Source: Poecilobothrus nobilitatus (taxonomy: Eukaryota; Arthropoda; Insecta; Diptera; Dolichopodidae). Taken from it: DNA of 64,000 nt. Below, piece after piece: positions 33,149 to 44,846 of the stretch; the first letter of the stretch is position 1; the number at the start of each line of letters is the position of its first letter. The DNA is taken from NCBI GenBank assembly GCA_947095535.1, contig OX352772.1, forward strand, positions 149,419,053 to 149,483,052, in the 5' to 3' direction. The notes beneath the pieces are model-generated. The model searched no databases. It was given only the letters and a program-made list of their open reading frames with translations, and was not told where the DNA came from. A program made the position numbers and the translations under genes.

Positions 33149-36046
33149 ATTCTACTTGCAACAGCATTATTAAGAATTCTAAGCCCAACCGGAGAAGAAG
33201 GTGTAGTGAGAGCCCTGATAGATCAAGGATCACAGGCTTCATTCATAACAGAGAAGGTGGTTCAAAGGTATAGATTAACAAAGGAAGCAATCAACGCTAC
33301 AATCCAAAGTATTGGTCGAGAAAAGGTACACTCTGTCAAGTCACGTGTTAGATTTACTTTGAAATCTCTTCATCAAGATATTGACATCAATGTGGAAGGT
33401 TTGGTACTACCGAAACTTACAAATTTGTTACCTCAAACTGATATACAAAATAGACATTGGAAACACATAGAAGGTTTAGAACTAGCTGATCCGAAGTTTT
33501 ACGAATCCGGTCAGATCGATGTACTTTTGGGTGCTGACGTGTTCAGTCAAATTTTGTTAGAAGGTTTGATGAAGGGGGAACCAGGTATGCCGATCGCACA
33601 GCAAACCATATTTGGTTGGATTTTATCAGGCAAGAATCATGAATCCGCACCACAAAATGTAACCATAAGGAATTTTCATTTCTCCTTAAATCTAGAAAAG
33701 CAGCTAAAATCTTTTTGGGAGGTGGAAGAAGTGCAAAACACTGTTTTGCAAACAGAAGAAGAGAAAGAATGTGAAAGGATATATACTGAAACAACAACGC
33801 GGCGCGCAGATGGTACTTATGAAGTTCAGCTACCATTTAGAACAACGACACATAGTGACTTTTTAGGTCCATCTAGAAACATAGCACTACAAAGGCTATA
33901 CCAATTAGAAAAGCGTTTTAAAAATAATGTAGAGTTGAAATCAGAATATATTAAATGTATCAATGAGTACAAAACATTGGGTCACATGAGTCTAGTTGAT
34001 CCAGAAGAGCTCTTTCAAAACAGTGGGCCAAACATCTTGTCGTATAAAACCAGCTACTTGCCTCATCACGGGGTTATTAAAGATACGAGTACCACAACAA
34101 AACTTCGAGTAGTATTCGATGCTTCTAGAGCGACAAAAAGTGGCAAGTCCTTAAATGACATGTTGGTAAAAGGAACAGCGATTCAAGATGAGTTATTGAC
34201 AATATTGATCAGATGGCGAAAACATCGAGTTGCTTTCACGGCCGACATCGAAAAGATGTATCGTCAAATATGGATAAAGAATGGGCACACGGAATATCAG
34301 AGAATAGTGTGGAGGGAAGATCCATCCCTTGCAATTCGAGATTACAAATTATTAACAGTCACGTTTGGCACAAAAAGTGCACCATACTTAGCAATGAAAA
34401 CTCTAAAAAAACTGGCACATGATGAAATGGATAATTTTCCTGTAGGATGCAGAATCATAAACAATGACTTTTACGTCGATGATCTGTTGTCGGGAGCAGA
34501 TGACGTTGAAACAGCATTACAGGCTCAACAACAGATCATAAGCGCCACAAGATCGGCAGGATTCTCATTACGAAAATGTATCTCTAATAGTAACAAATTA
34601 TTGCGACCATTGCCACTAGAAGATTGCGAAAAATTACTTCCAGATCAAAACAATGACGCAGAGACTACTCGAACTTTGAGTATACATTGGAATCCAAAGA
34701 ACGATTCTTGTGGATATTCCATCACCCTTGAAGAAGCTCCTGTGACTTGGACTAAAAGAAGCATATTATCACAAATCGCAAAGTTATTTGATTCTATGGG
34801 ATGGTTAGCCCCATGATAATTGCTAAAATGGTAATTGCTTTGCATGATAATTGCTTTGCATGATAATTTTAGATGGTTAGCCCCCCATGCTAAAATTATC
34901 ATGCAAAGGTTATGGCTATCAGGGTTACAATCGGATGATGAAGTAACAGCTGATTTAAGAAGGGAATGGATTAAATACTTTCAAAATTTAGAGAAAATTA
35001 AGAGAATTTCCATTAAAAGATGGATCGGATATTCCGAAAAAGATACAGCTATTGAGTTACATGTCTTTTCAGACGCTTCTACAAAGGGTTACGCAGCTGT
35101 CGTGAATATGAGTACGACAGATTGTAATGGCACAAGATCAACATCGATTATCATTTCTAAGACAAAGGTTGCACCAATAAAGACCACATCGTTGCCACGA
35201 CTTGAATTATGCGCTGCCATATTAGGAGCCAAACTCTTAAAATATACTCTACAGGCTCTACGAATATCACAACCAATAAAATTATTTGGCTGGACAGATT
35301 CCGAAATTGTACTCGCATGGCTTGAAAATCACCCAACAAAATGGACAACGTTCGTCGCCAACAGGGTTTCACACATTCACGAGCTGGTTGGTCAAAATAT
35401 TTGGAATCATGTACCGACAAAACAAAATCCCGCAGACGTCGCGTCAAGAGGTTTATGTCCATCTGAACTTGAAAACCATCCCTTATGGTGGCATGGTCCA
35501 GACTGGCTAATGAAATCATACACACATTGGCCAAATAAGAGGGAAGCCCATACCAGCCTTGAACAAAGAAAGCTTCAGATAAATCTTGTATTACCAACAT
35601 TGAATAACGATATAATCGAGAATCAATTTTCGTCATATACAAAATTAATTCGCGTGCTAGCATACTGTCACCGATTCATTGCAAATTGTAAACTCAAAGA
35701 GAAAGATAGGAGAGAAACCCACTATTTAAAATCAAATGAGATTAAGCAGGCGTTCAAACATTTAATAAAGGGGGCCCAACAAAGCACATTTGCAAGAGAG
35801 GTAGCTATGTGTAAACGAAATGATAATTTAAAAAAGGGTACTTTAATAAAATTAAATCCGATTTTAGATCAAGAAGGTATCTTACGAGTGGGGAGTCGTC
35901 TTAAGTTTTCAGAACTTCCATATTCAGAAAAACTTCCAATCATTTTATGCGACAAAGATATTTTCACAAAATTATTAATTGAAAAGGTTCATAAAGAGTG
36001 TCTACATGGTGGACCACAACTGATGATGCCCATACTAAGAAAATAA
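33149..36046 (+). pseudogene. pol: Bel-Pao pol: protease, RT, RNase H and start of integrase
   Basis: The frame is open from about 33149 without a usable ATG. Protease comes first: ALIDQGSQASF with D-Q-G-S as active site, then GQIDVLLGADVF and GEPGMPIAQQTIFGWILSG, typical of A17 peptidases. RT follows: KLRVVFDAS, FTADIEKMYRQI, and the YVDD box within FYVDDLLSGADD. In-frame TGA, TAA and TAA (34814-34834) lie inside a 72-base fold-back insertion, after which the same frame resumes. RNase H is read at FSDASTKGYAAVV, LPRLELCAA and FGWTDSEIVLAWL. The integrase zinc region starts at VHKECLHGG, and TAA at 36044-36046 closes the frame. Except for the stops every catalytic box seen is kept. Confidence 0.9.
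34800..34908 (+). other. Fold-back insertion in RT/connection region (19-bp inverted repeat)
   Basis: 34854-34872 (CTTTGCATGATAATTTTAG) is the exact reverse complement of 34890-34908. A 16-base unit, CTTTGCATGATAATTG/T, is repeated at 34838 and 34854. GATGGTTAGCCCC occurs at 34800 and 34872, 72 bases apart. Confidence 0.88.
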
Positions 36047-37159
36047 TTTTGGATTATTAATGCTCGGAATACGATCCGTTTTCAAATATACAAATGCATT
36101 CCGTGCTTTAAACAAAGGGCTGAAACACGAACTCAACTAATGGGCGAGTTACCAAAAAGACGAGTGCAAATGGCCAGACCATTCCTACATTCTGGTTTAG
36201 ATTATTGTGGCCCATTCGAGTTGAAAACCCACAAAGGAAGAGGTGCTAAACGGTATAAGTCATATGTAGCCCTTTTCATTTGTATGTCAGTCAAAGCTAT
36301 TCACCTGGAATTAGTAACAGATATGTCAGCAGAAGAATTTATAGCTGCTTATCGAAGATTTTGTTCTCGTCGTGGATTCTGTACCGATCTATATTGCGAT
36401 TGTGGTACTAATTTTGTAGGCGCACATAAAATATTAAAAAATCAAACACATTTTATGGTAGGAGATATAAAAATGGAAGTTGCTGAATTTATGGAAAATG
36501 TCGGAGTTAATTTTCACTTCAATCCCCCTGGTTCACCACACTTCGGCGGTCTATGGGAACCTGGAGTTCGCTCAACTAAACATCACTTAAAAAGAGTGTT
36601 AAATAATATCACACTAACATACGAGGAGTTCGCCGCGGTATTAACACAAATCGAAGCATGCTTAAATTCAAGGCCACTTTGTGAAATGACAAGTGATCCT
36701 CAAGATTTATTACCGCTAACCCCAGCTCATTTCTTAATTGGTGATAGCTTGTTATCTACACCGCAACAATGTGTTTTGGACTTGAATGTGAATAGACGGG
36801 ATCGTTGGCAACATTTGCAACATATCCTGCAGAGTTTTTGGCGACGATGGAATACCGAATATTTAAGCCGTTTACAACAACGCCCTAAATGGAACCGAAC
36901 ACGCGAAAATTTAAAGATAAATGATTTAGTCATAGTAAAGGACGAAAATCTTCCACCGAGTAAATGGCTTCTCGCTAGAGTTATAGATACTCATTCGGGC
37001 TCTGATAGATTAGTACGAGTAGTGAGCGTTCGCACGAAAAATTCAATTTTCAAACGACCCATTTCCAAATTATGTGTTCTTCCAATCGGAAACCAACCGC
37101 TTGACCAAACTGATCATAATTCGCAAAATCAAACCGATTCTAAATTAAAATCGAACTAA
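36047..37159 (+). pseudogene. pol: Bel-Pao pol: integrase
   Basis: This continues the pol frame after the stop at 36044-36046. The first ATG is at 36140, but family sequence (C-x2-C in KCIPCFKQ) starts before it, so the stop is a lesion rather than a true boundary. The core has Asp in GLDYCGPF, Asp in YCDCGTNFVG and Glu in FGGLWEPGVRS, so D-D-E is complete. The C-terminal part (RDRWQHLQHILQSFWRRW, then a beta-rich DLVIVKDENLPPSKW) matches the chromatin-binding tail of Bel integrases. It ends at TAA 37157-37159. Confidence 0.9.
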
Positions 37160-37598
37160 ATCATTCACATAATCAAACATTCAAAATCACATACAATTCA
37201 ATAGCACACTTATAAAACTATCAAATTCGTTTTTTTTTTTTTTTTTTCCTATACAACTCATACACAAAAATTCTAAATTTGTAACACACTTAAAAAAAAA
37301 TAATATCATATTAACAATTTCTCACCATTACGTTCCTAGTTAGTTGAATGCGCAGTTCCAGATTCCTCTATCTTCGGTGTCAGCGATCGTTCCGGTATAG
37401 ATGTTTTCGTTTCAAGGATGACAACAATTTCAAAACAACCTGAAAACCTAAAAACCAAATGGCAGAATAAGTTTTTTTGTTTATCATATAAAAGTTGTAT
37501 ATAATTTTATTAAAATTTTGTTTTTTTTTTTAGTTTAAAGAGAAACCTGAATTGATTTTAGATTTAGATATTCCTACGTAATATCAAGGGGGGCAGAA
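37160..37598 (+). other. Bel 3' untranslated part with polypurine tract
   Basis: Non-coding, with T runs at 37229-37248 and 37518-37532. The tract AAGGGGGGCAGAA (37586-37598) directly precedes the 3' LTR and would prime plus-strand DNA synthesis. Confidence 0.8.
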
Positions 37599-38434
37599 TG
37601 TTCCGTCAGCGCATTACATGGATTCACCTACAATTGAAAATAAGAAAACACAAAGAAACACATCAACAAAATATTTAAATTTATACTTATCTGAAATATG
37701 GGAGTTGAATCGGCACCATGTCACCGAGTCACCAAGTCATCTCTCACCAACAATAATGTATAATGTATTAATATTCTGTAATATAATAATATAATATAAT
37801 AATATTCTGTAATATAATAATATAATTTAGTATTTTGGTTATTACTTACATATTATTATGTGTTTATTGTTTACTTACCTTAAATGTATGTGACAAATAT
37901 TGTTATGTCACATATTAATTCACAATAATTACTTTTTATTCAATAATATTTCATTTCTATTGTTTCACTTAGTTAAATATTAAAATTGAATTATAGAAAT
38001 AAATCATTAAATTATATTTACATTAAATCTAATAGATGGCTCTGATCCATAATCATAGAATATTATTATAGAACATAATGTTAATTATTTCTGTACACTT
38101 AAAATTTATAATGTTAATTATTTCTGTAAACTTCAACTGGAATGTGAAACTTTAAATAATTGTATATAAAAATGTAAACTGTTAAAACAGATGCTATTAA
38201 TTATATTTTTTTTTCTTATATACTTTGTATTATGTACTTTGAAATGATTTAAATTTTAAACAAAAGTCATTAACCTCGAACGGTTATATTTTAAACAAGT
38301 TGTAAAGATAAGTTTAATGTTAGATTGTTTTAGAATTTTTTATTTCAATCGTTGATTAACGTTCGAAAGAAAAACATGTAAATTGTAATTTAGAAATCAA
38401 AAACAATAAAGTTTTTTAATTACGTATAAAAACA
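37599..38434 (+). repeat. 3' LTR of the Bel-Pao element
   Basis: Begins TGTTCCGTCAGCGC and ends ACGTATAAAAACA. It is 836 bp, two bases shorter than the 5' LTR because of a T run near 38205-38214. Confidence 0.93.
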
Positions 38435-38474
38435 GTATTTATCCAGTACAAAATTTTTTAGTCAATTTTTTGTA

Positions 38475-41110
38475 TCTCAAATCCACTCAAAAATTATTTC
38501 TCAATTTGTTATTGCTTATAAATTGAGCAAAATTCATTTTAAGCTCATAAAAAAAAAATTGTCTTCTTAACTCATTTTTTGAGTATTATATCCTTGTAAA
38601 TATTCAATATTTCAATTTAGCTTTCAAAAAAAAGAAAAGTTTTCTAAATAAAATAATTTCAGTATACATACATATGTATTTGTTTTACTCTATATGCTTT
38701 GCTTTGCGGATAAGTATACATACTATATACTTACAATATACATACAGCTACATCATGTTTTTATTATACCCGTACGATAGGATCGGCTATAATAAAATTA
38801 CTCCTCCGTTTGTAACACCTCGAAATAAGCGACTTAGATATACCTTCAAAGGTATGGATGGGATCAGAAAAAAATTCTAAGTCGATTGAGCCATGTCCTT
38901 CCGTCCGTCCCTCCGTCAGCACGTTAACTCAAAAACTAAGAAAGTTAGAATCTTGAAATTTACACAAAATATTCTAGGAGTAATTTGTAGGTTCCCTATT
39001 TTTTTTGGTTGAGTTCCGACCAAAACTTCGGGTAGCTCTCGAACACCTAACTTTTAGATCCACACATATTTTTTCAAATAGAGCTATTAAATTGTAACTG
39101 CTGATAGATGTCACAAAAATATTAATTTTATTTTTAATAACTTTTTTTTGTAGCCCCACCCGTTATGGAGCAACAGCTCCCCAAAGGTTCAAAAAAGCTC
39201 TATATTTAAATTGTTATAGCACAAGTTGTATAAGGTATATCTTCATTTTGAAAACGGCAAACGATTACTGCTTTTATTAGCTTTAAAAGTATATATACAA
39301 TAAATATATAGTTGTGGCATACGGTGTCTTAATTTACCGTTATGCGAAACTAAAATTTTGCAAAATCCTTTAACCCTTCTATCTTCTAAACGGTTTAAGT
39401 TGAAAACTTTAAATTTTGACAGAAGTTAGATCTTTGAAAATAAGTATGAGTTATTTCAGGATTTTTTTTTAAGCACCTGTAACTTGAACACCTGTTAAAA
39501 TTTTTTCGAAGTAATACACAAAAATTAAAGCTTCAACATTATACTCTTATTTCTGTTAACAACTTTTTTTAATAATATAGGGTTACTTTATAATTGACGA
39601 AAGTGTTACTTGATTTTTTCAAATTTTCTAACAAATTTTTTAACGAATTTTTTGCATTTTGTTTTACTCGATAATTTGAAATTGTTGAGGATATAATGCG
39701 TAGTACAAAATAATGTAAATAAATAAACAACATAACGGTTGCTTGAAGAATTTTTATTTATATGATGTTGATATACATACATACTTATATAATATCATGT
39801 TTATTTACATATCGTATATGTCACTGATGAATGAACGATAAGAGTATAGATGTATACTATATAGCGCCGTATTTACATACATATATGTATTTTATTGTAC
39901 TTATAAGAAATTATTCTATGAATGCTAGAGTGCTCGTTTAATGCTACAGTGTATTTGTATATTGTGCATTTGTATACATAGATGAGAAAATATACATCAT
40001 ATATATGTATATATTTTATTTTTGCTTGACTTTATGTATAATTTTCTAATAAAGGCGCGATTTCTCTTTTTGTAATATATTAAAATTTAAATTACAAGTG
40101 AAACCAGTGTTTATTGAGGTAATTTTTAAATATAAAACTAATTTTTATTTCATTAATTAATAATTATTGTAATACATATTATCATTTTTAAAGATCCATA
40201 TATATGTGAATAATTATTAATTATATGTACTTATAAAAAAATAATATATAGGTACTTTCTATTTATTAATTAAATGCAGTACACTTCATCAATAAAATCA
40301 TTTTTTAACAAATAGTTAGCTTCCGGAAGTTCCTTGCCCAGATTTTCTTTAAACTTAATTTGATGATTTTAACAAGGTTTTTATTGATGTTGAAAAAATG
40401 TGGTTATGGTGTTAAATCATGTTAAGTGCTTAAAATTTTTTGAAAATTTTTATCTGATTTTCATAAAGTCTTAATTATTTCAGAAAATGATTTTATTGAA
40501 GTAAGTACCTACTTATATAAATGGTATATTTGATTTTTAGTAAAATTGAGTAAGTAGCTACCACATCCGATTGTATTTCAATTTTTTATAACAATTGGGT
40601 GCGGTTGCTGTTCTAAACCTTTGCCGTCAATTTGTATTTAATTTTAGTAAATAAAATTTAGGGCATAGACACGTACACACATATCAGGGTTTCAATAATT
40701 TGTATAACGGGGTTTGGGGACGGCAGCCCTCAGATTATTAAATACAATGTTATTGAAATATGTAAAAAAAAAAATTGGGATTTTATAGTTGATTATAAAA
40801 TCAACGTCCCATTAATTTGTTTGGGGGTGGTAGTCCCACTATTTTAAATTAGTGGGGGCAACCGCCCCACTCCTCTTCTAATTCATTATTTTAAAAAAAA
40901 ATTCATTATTTTAACTGAATTTTCATTGTGCAAAATTACAAAGGAATAGGACAATGTACAAAATAGGACTAAGTCTAACGTGCCCGATTGTTTTGCAATT
41001 TTGCAAAATTTCAAAACAATCGGACGCGGTTACTATTCTAAATCTTTGTGGTTATTTTATTGCATGTCTATACTTTCTATTTCTAATGCTTTATATTTGC
41101 ATGTGTATGC
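38475..41110. other. Non-coding interior of the P-like element with older repeats
   Basis: AT-rich. The module TCCGTCCGTCCCTCCGT followed by AACTCAAAAACTA (38899-38938) recurs at 55580-55624. A hairpin lies at 40983-41023 (CCGATTGTTTTG and CAAAACAATCGG). A similar segment (TTCTAAACCTTTG after a GGTGCGGTT run) occurs at 40596-40623 and 41020-41048. No gene is recognised. Confidence 0.5.
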
Positions 41111-42682
41111 ATGTTTGTAAATATTAGAATGTTTAAGGATGTAACAAATGACTCACGCCGGCCAGGTATACCTTGCGTAGTAGTTTCCAGTTTTCCTAAA
41201 GAAAAAACTTTAATTGAAATTTGGGCAACAAAGTGTAGTGTAAGTATTGAAAATATAAAAAATAAAAAATTATTTATATGCGAAGACGACTTTGAGAAAA
41301 AATTTTTAGGACGAAAGCTAAAAAAAGGCACTATTACTTCTTTATTTTTACATGAACTAAATATTAAAGAAACACAAACTCGCGATAATAATATTTTTGA
41401 GTTTAATGAAAACATTGATCCTTTGCTTCCATTTCCTCATATAAACTCACAGCCAAAAGAACATTCAACTTTTGGTAAAGAAAACCATAATTTTTCTGAA
41501 AACAGTAAAACTTATTCAAATATAAACGTAGAAAATTTAAGTGTACCTTTTGAACATTTTCGAGCAGTATCAGTATTTCCGAATGAATTTAATTCAGAAA
41601 AAAATGATTTTTGTAGGCATTGTTTAACATTTCAAAAAAAGGAAAATTTTTATTTTAAAAAATACTCAAGAGTTAATAAAACATTAGGTTTCATTAAAAA
41701 ACAAAATATTTAGTTAAAAAAAAAAATTTAGCTTCAAGAATTCAAAATAAAAACCTAAAACAACAAAGAAAAAAAGAAAAGCAGAATTCATTATGTAATT
41801 TAATTGATAAGTATTCTCATTTAGCAGACGAAGCCAAAACTTTTATAAAAATTAATTTTAAAAATGTAAGAACATGGTCAGATAATAAAAAGAAAGTAGC
41901 ATTAAATATACATTTCAGTTCTCTATCTATCTATTTTCAAATAAGGGATCACTTGGAAAAGAAGCTGTGTTAGTTTTCGATGAAATAGCTATTACAAAGG
42001 GTCTTAGTTATAATAGTGCACTGGATGAAATTATTGGTTCTTCTGATGATAGTTTTAAAAGAACAAAAGACGTCGCAAAATACGTATGTGAAATTTTGCT
42101 AAGAGTTTTAGTTCATAATTAGAAATATATTCTCAGTTTTTACACTACAGAAAAGGGGATAGGTAGTGAGGATCTTTATAATATTTTAAATCACAATTTA
42201 GATGTAGCTTTCAATTTAGATATTAATGTTAGGGCAGTAATATGCGATCAGGGGGCAAGTAAAAGAAAATGTTTTAAAATGTTAGGTGTTTCAATAGAAA
42301 GGCCCTTTTTTTTAATTCGACTGAAGGTGAAAAAAATTTTTTTGCGCTCTTCGATCCGGTGGATTTGATCAAATCTCTTCGTAACACAATTCTTAAATAT
42401 GATTTTAATACAGTTGATGGCTAAGTTTCATTCAAAATCATTCAGTCTCTTTATTTTCATGAAAGAAACAATAGTAAAAAAATGTGCCCCAAACTTTCTA
42501 AAAAACATATTTTTCCCAATTCATTTGAAAAAAATGAATGTACGATTGGCCACTGAAATTTTTAGTAATTCTGTTGCTGCTGCTATAAAAACTCTAGTTG
42601 CAACAAATAAATTTGTTGCTAGGAAATCTTGCGCTGAATCTACTGCAGAAATTGTATTCAAAATTAATAAATTTTTTATATA
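41111..42682 (+). pseudogene. P-element/THAP9-type transposase remnant
   Basis: The first frame (41111-41713, 200 codons) starts with a degenerate THAP DNA-binding domain: SSFPKEKTLIEIW, then LFICEDDFEKKFLGRKLKKG and ITSLFL. The CxxH ligand pair reads CEDD and the first Cys pair is incomplete. Later segments in other frames read RTWSDNKKKVALNIHFSS (41868-41921), AVLVFDEIAITKGLSYN (41965-42015), NVRAVICDQGAS (42229-42260), FDPVDLIKSLRNT (42351-42389) and KMNVRLATEIFSNSVAAA (42535-42580). These follow the order of P transposases: THAP domain, helical stretch, RNase-H-like core with its Asp boxes, GTP-binding insert and C-terminal part. Several stops and frame changes make it dead. It lies between the inverted repeats at 29.6/38.4 and 42.9 kb. 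Confidence 0.75.
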
Positions 42683-42870
42683 ATAAATATTCATAATTAA
42701 TATAAATACATTTAAGTGTACATTTACGAGTACATTTACGAGTGTAAAAAATGAATTATTTTCATTTACAAAGTGCTTATAATTTATAAGTGAAAATTTG
42801 TTTTGAGTATTGAGTAAATTTGGGTACAATAAAACATATATTGAGTAATTTTGGGTACAAAATATTTTTA

Positions 42871-42950
42871 AGAAATTGACTAGAAAATTTTGTACTGGAT
42901 GAATACTTTATGTATATAGTCTCTTTATGCTTTGACGTAATTCCCTCTAG
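42871..42950 (-). repeat. Right terminal inverted repeat of the P-like element
   Basis: Its reverse complement begins CTAGAGGGAATTACGTC and continues CATAAAGAGACTATATACAT, then ATCCAGTACAAAATTTTC, matching the split left repeat. Confidence 0.7.
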
Positions 42951-43079
42951 TGTACAGTCATTTAGCTTTGCTGTAATTAGTTTATCTATTAGGTCAGCCT
43001 CTTTATTGTTAATTATTTCACATTCTTCGTAACTCATATCATCATCAGGTATTATTATGGGTTTATTTATCTCTGACAA
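42951..43079 (-). pseudogene. Possible N-terminal part of the LINE ORF1 split by the P-like element
   Basis: A minus-strand frame begins with ATG at 43079 and reads an acidic, helical stretch (DDDMSYEECEIINNKEADL, then IDKLITAKLN) up to the inverted repeat. The minus-strand LINE fragment at 29085-29611 resumes with HIDELITLKKVE. Joining the two across the insertion is inferred from position and character only. Confidence 0.35.
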
Positions 43080-43355
43080 GTATCTAGTGCACTTCCAAGT
43101 GATACTACTAATTTAATAACTTCGAACAAATCACTTGAATTGTTTCTACATTTACATCATCCAAAAGTGTGGAAGTACATTTGGCATGTACCACTGCATT
43201 GAACGCCTTTGCTTTTTTTATTTATTATTTAGAAAAATAAATAAGCAGTACATTAGTGCAAAGGGTTTATTTTTTTCTTCCTACTCCCTTGCAATGCGCT
43301 TCTGTATCTAACTCTATTTTGTGCTAGCATTTATAACAAAGGGTAACAAGAGTAC
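43080..43355. other. No gene recognised
   Basis: AT-rich stretch between the LINE fragment and the older Bel copy. Confidence 0.4.
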
Positions 43356-44371
43356 AAAGGGTACTAATAGAAAAATTTATTACCAATTATAAGATATATG
43401 GGGCTGTAAAAAGAACTAAACTTTGTTATCAAAAGAGATTAAAAGTTTTATAGAAACTTTAATAAGGGGCACAAAGAAATTTTAGTAACAATATTAAATG
43501 AAGAGTTAGAAGTGATTCATGAGTGTCCTCGAAAGAATATTTATTGGGTAGTTTAAGAATTCTTTCTTACTTAGTACACTGAGATTGAAAATAGATTTTA
43601 AGAACAATTCGAATAAAAAAAAATAGAAGCAAATGGCACTATAACCTTAAAGACGTCTAATGCAGATGAAAAATGTAACATTAATACGTATACTGGCATT
43701 CACTTACCTGCCTAACAAAATCATCTAATTTCTAGTGAAAAATTTAAATTTCAAGATTTCAAGTGAATTTTAAAGGGCAAAAGTTTCAAAATTTTTTTTA
43801 AACCTTAATAGACAAGTATCAATCTCTATCTGCTGTGGTATTACATTTTAATACCTAAAACTGCACGTAATAAGTGAATCTGAGCAACTCTTACGCCATT
43901 CCTTGTCACCGGAAAGAACTATATGCCGTCTTAAGAATTATTATTAGAGAATTATTACGAAATAGATATCATTTTTGATAGATATAGTTTTGGTAAGCAC
44001 TCAATTAAAAATATTGTCTAAAGTACAGTAACTATTGAAACTGCACAAGGTGTTCGTGGTTTACTGAATAAAGTTTTTTCAAGCCCTAAAAAAATTAACG
44101 AATAAAACTGAAAATTGAGATCCAATTATTGTTTTTGTCGTGGTTCAAAAACTTTTCCAAGAAACGCAACATTTATGGGAACATGAGATGAGTAAAACTA
44201 AAGAACTTCCTAAACTGCAAAATCTAAAAGAGTTTCATGAATTGAGATTTAGAACTTTAGAAGGATTAAATTCAAAAACGAGAATTTAAAACCAATATAA
44301 ACATAAAAAATGTAACTCATTAACTACCAAGCACACATTCCTGTGTTCATTGCAATAAACGCCACAATTCA

Positions 44372-44728
44372 TTGATACATTTCAATACAAATAATACAAC
44401 AGGAGAACAATACTTAGGTACAAGTAACCAAAATGTGAATTTAACCGGTCCTGTTAATGTTAAAGCTAATCATATGTTAAGCATTGTCAGTCCAGTTTTT
44501 GTTCTACATAAACCCGAAGACTTTGAGTATAATATAAATTCATTTATAATTAATAAACCGAAAAATAAAATTCTACTTGCTACCCCATTAGTTGGAATTG
44601 TTGGTCCTTCTGGAAAGGAAGGGATAGCAAGAGCATTAGTAAACCAAGTTCCCAAGCTTCTTCCGTTACAATCAAACTATAAATGGTGCTGTACAGGGTA
44701 TTGGCCAAGAAAAAATGTACTCAATTAA
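44372..44728 (+). pseudogene. Older Bel: gag end and protease start
   Basis: An open stretch of 118 codons. Its first half is unlike the intact copy. From about 44571 it follows the protease lead-in (LLATPLVGIVGPSGKEGIAR), but the D-Q-G-S active site is replaced by N-Q-V-P. The next bases, in a shifted frame, still resemble the segment after the active site. Confidence 0.7.
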
Positions 44729-44782
44729 TTCATGTGTAAAATTCACCTTAACGTCCATCAATTTACAACATATCATATTATC

Positions 44783-44846
44783 TGACACATGGCGCAGTGG
44801 TAACCTTTCAATCGAAGGGTCTTGGGTTCAAACCCCGGTCAGGTCA
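44783..44846 (+). other. Degenerate tRNA-like sequence (possible SINE head)
   Basis: TGGCGCAGTGG (44790-44800) fits a pol III A box and GGTTCAAACCC (44825-44835) a B box, 25 bp apart. TGAC at 44783 and GTCA at 44843 could start an acceptor stem, but only four of seven pairs form. A five-pair T arm can be drawn. It is more likely a tRNA-derived SINE head or tRNA relic than a working gene. It abuts the TAA repeats at the left edge of the insertion into the older Bel. Confidence 0.45.

Larger units (their letters stand above)
29664..38434 (+). mobile_element. Bel-Pao LTR retrotransposon, nearly complete, coding part broken
   Basis: The element is 8771 bp with LTRs of 838 and 836 bp, a primer site two bases after the 5' LTR, a leader with hairpin repeats, a gag with two zinc knuckles, an A17-type protease, RT with a YVDD box, RNase H, a D-D-E integrase, and the purine tract GGGGGGCAGAA before the 3' LTR. 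The order protease-RT-RNase H-integrase in one frame is that of Bel-Pao. The LTRs differ by six substitutions and a two-base change in a T run as counted by eye, so the insertion is fairly young, yet the coding frame carries four in-frame stop sites and two fold-back insertions. Confidence 0.93.
29616..42950 (+). mobile_element. P-element-like DNA transposon, split by a Bel-Pao insertion
   Basis: The left inverted repeat is in two pieces, 29616-29663 and about 38440-38474. The right one is 42871-42950. When the Bel element and one target copy are taken out, the left pieces line up with the reverse complement of the right repeat (CATAAAG-AACTATATACAT, then ATCCAGTACAAAATTTT). Each repeat is at least 80 bp. 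The transposase remnant on the plus strand is at 41.1-42.7 kb. The outer ends and the target duplication could not be fixed, because the outermost bases are diverged. Confidence 0.65.

Noticed and set aside
35157..35663. Minus-strand frame of 168 codons
   Set aside because: Antisense to the Bel RNase H region, which has clear family boxes on the plus strand.
38674..38880. 68-codon frame after a TATA-rich stretch
   Set aside because: Lies on a dispersed non-coding repeat with no protein family features.
44783..44846. Functional tRNA gene
   Set aside because: A and B boxes are good, but the acceptor stem pairs in only about four of seven positions and the anticodon loop is the wrong size, so it is listed only as tRNA-like.
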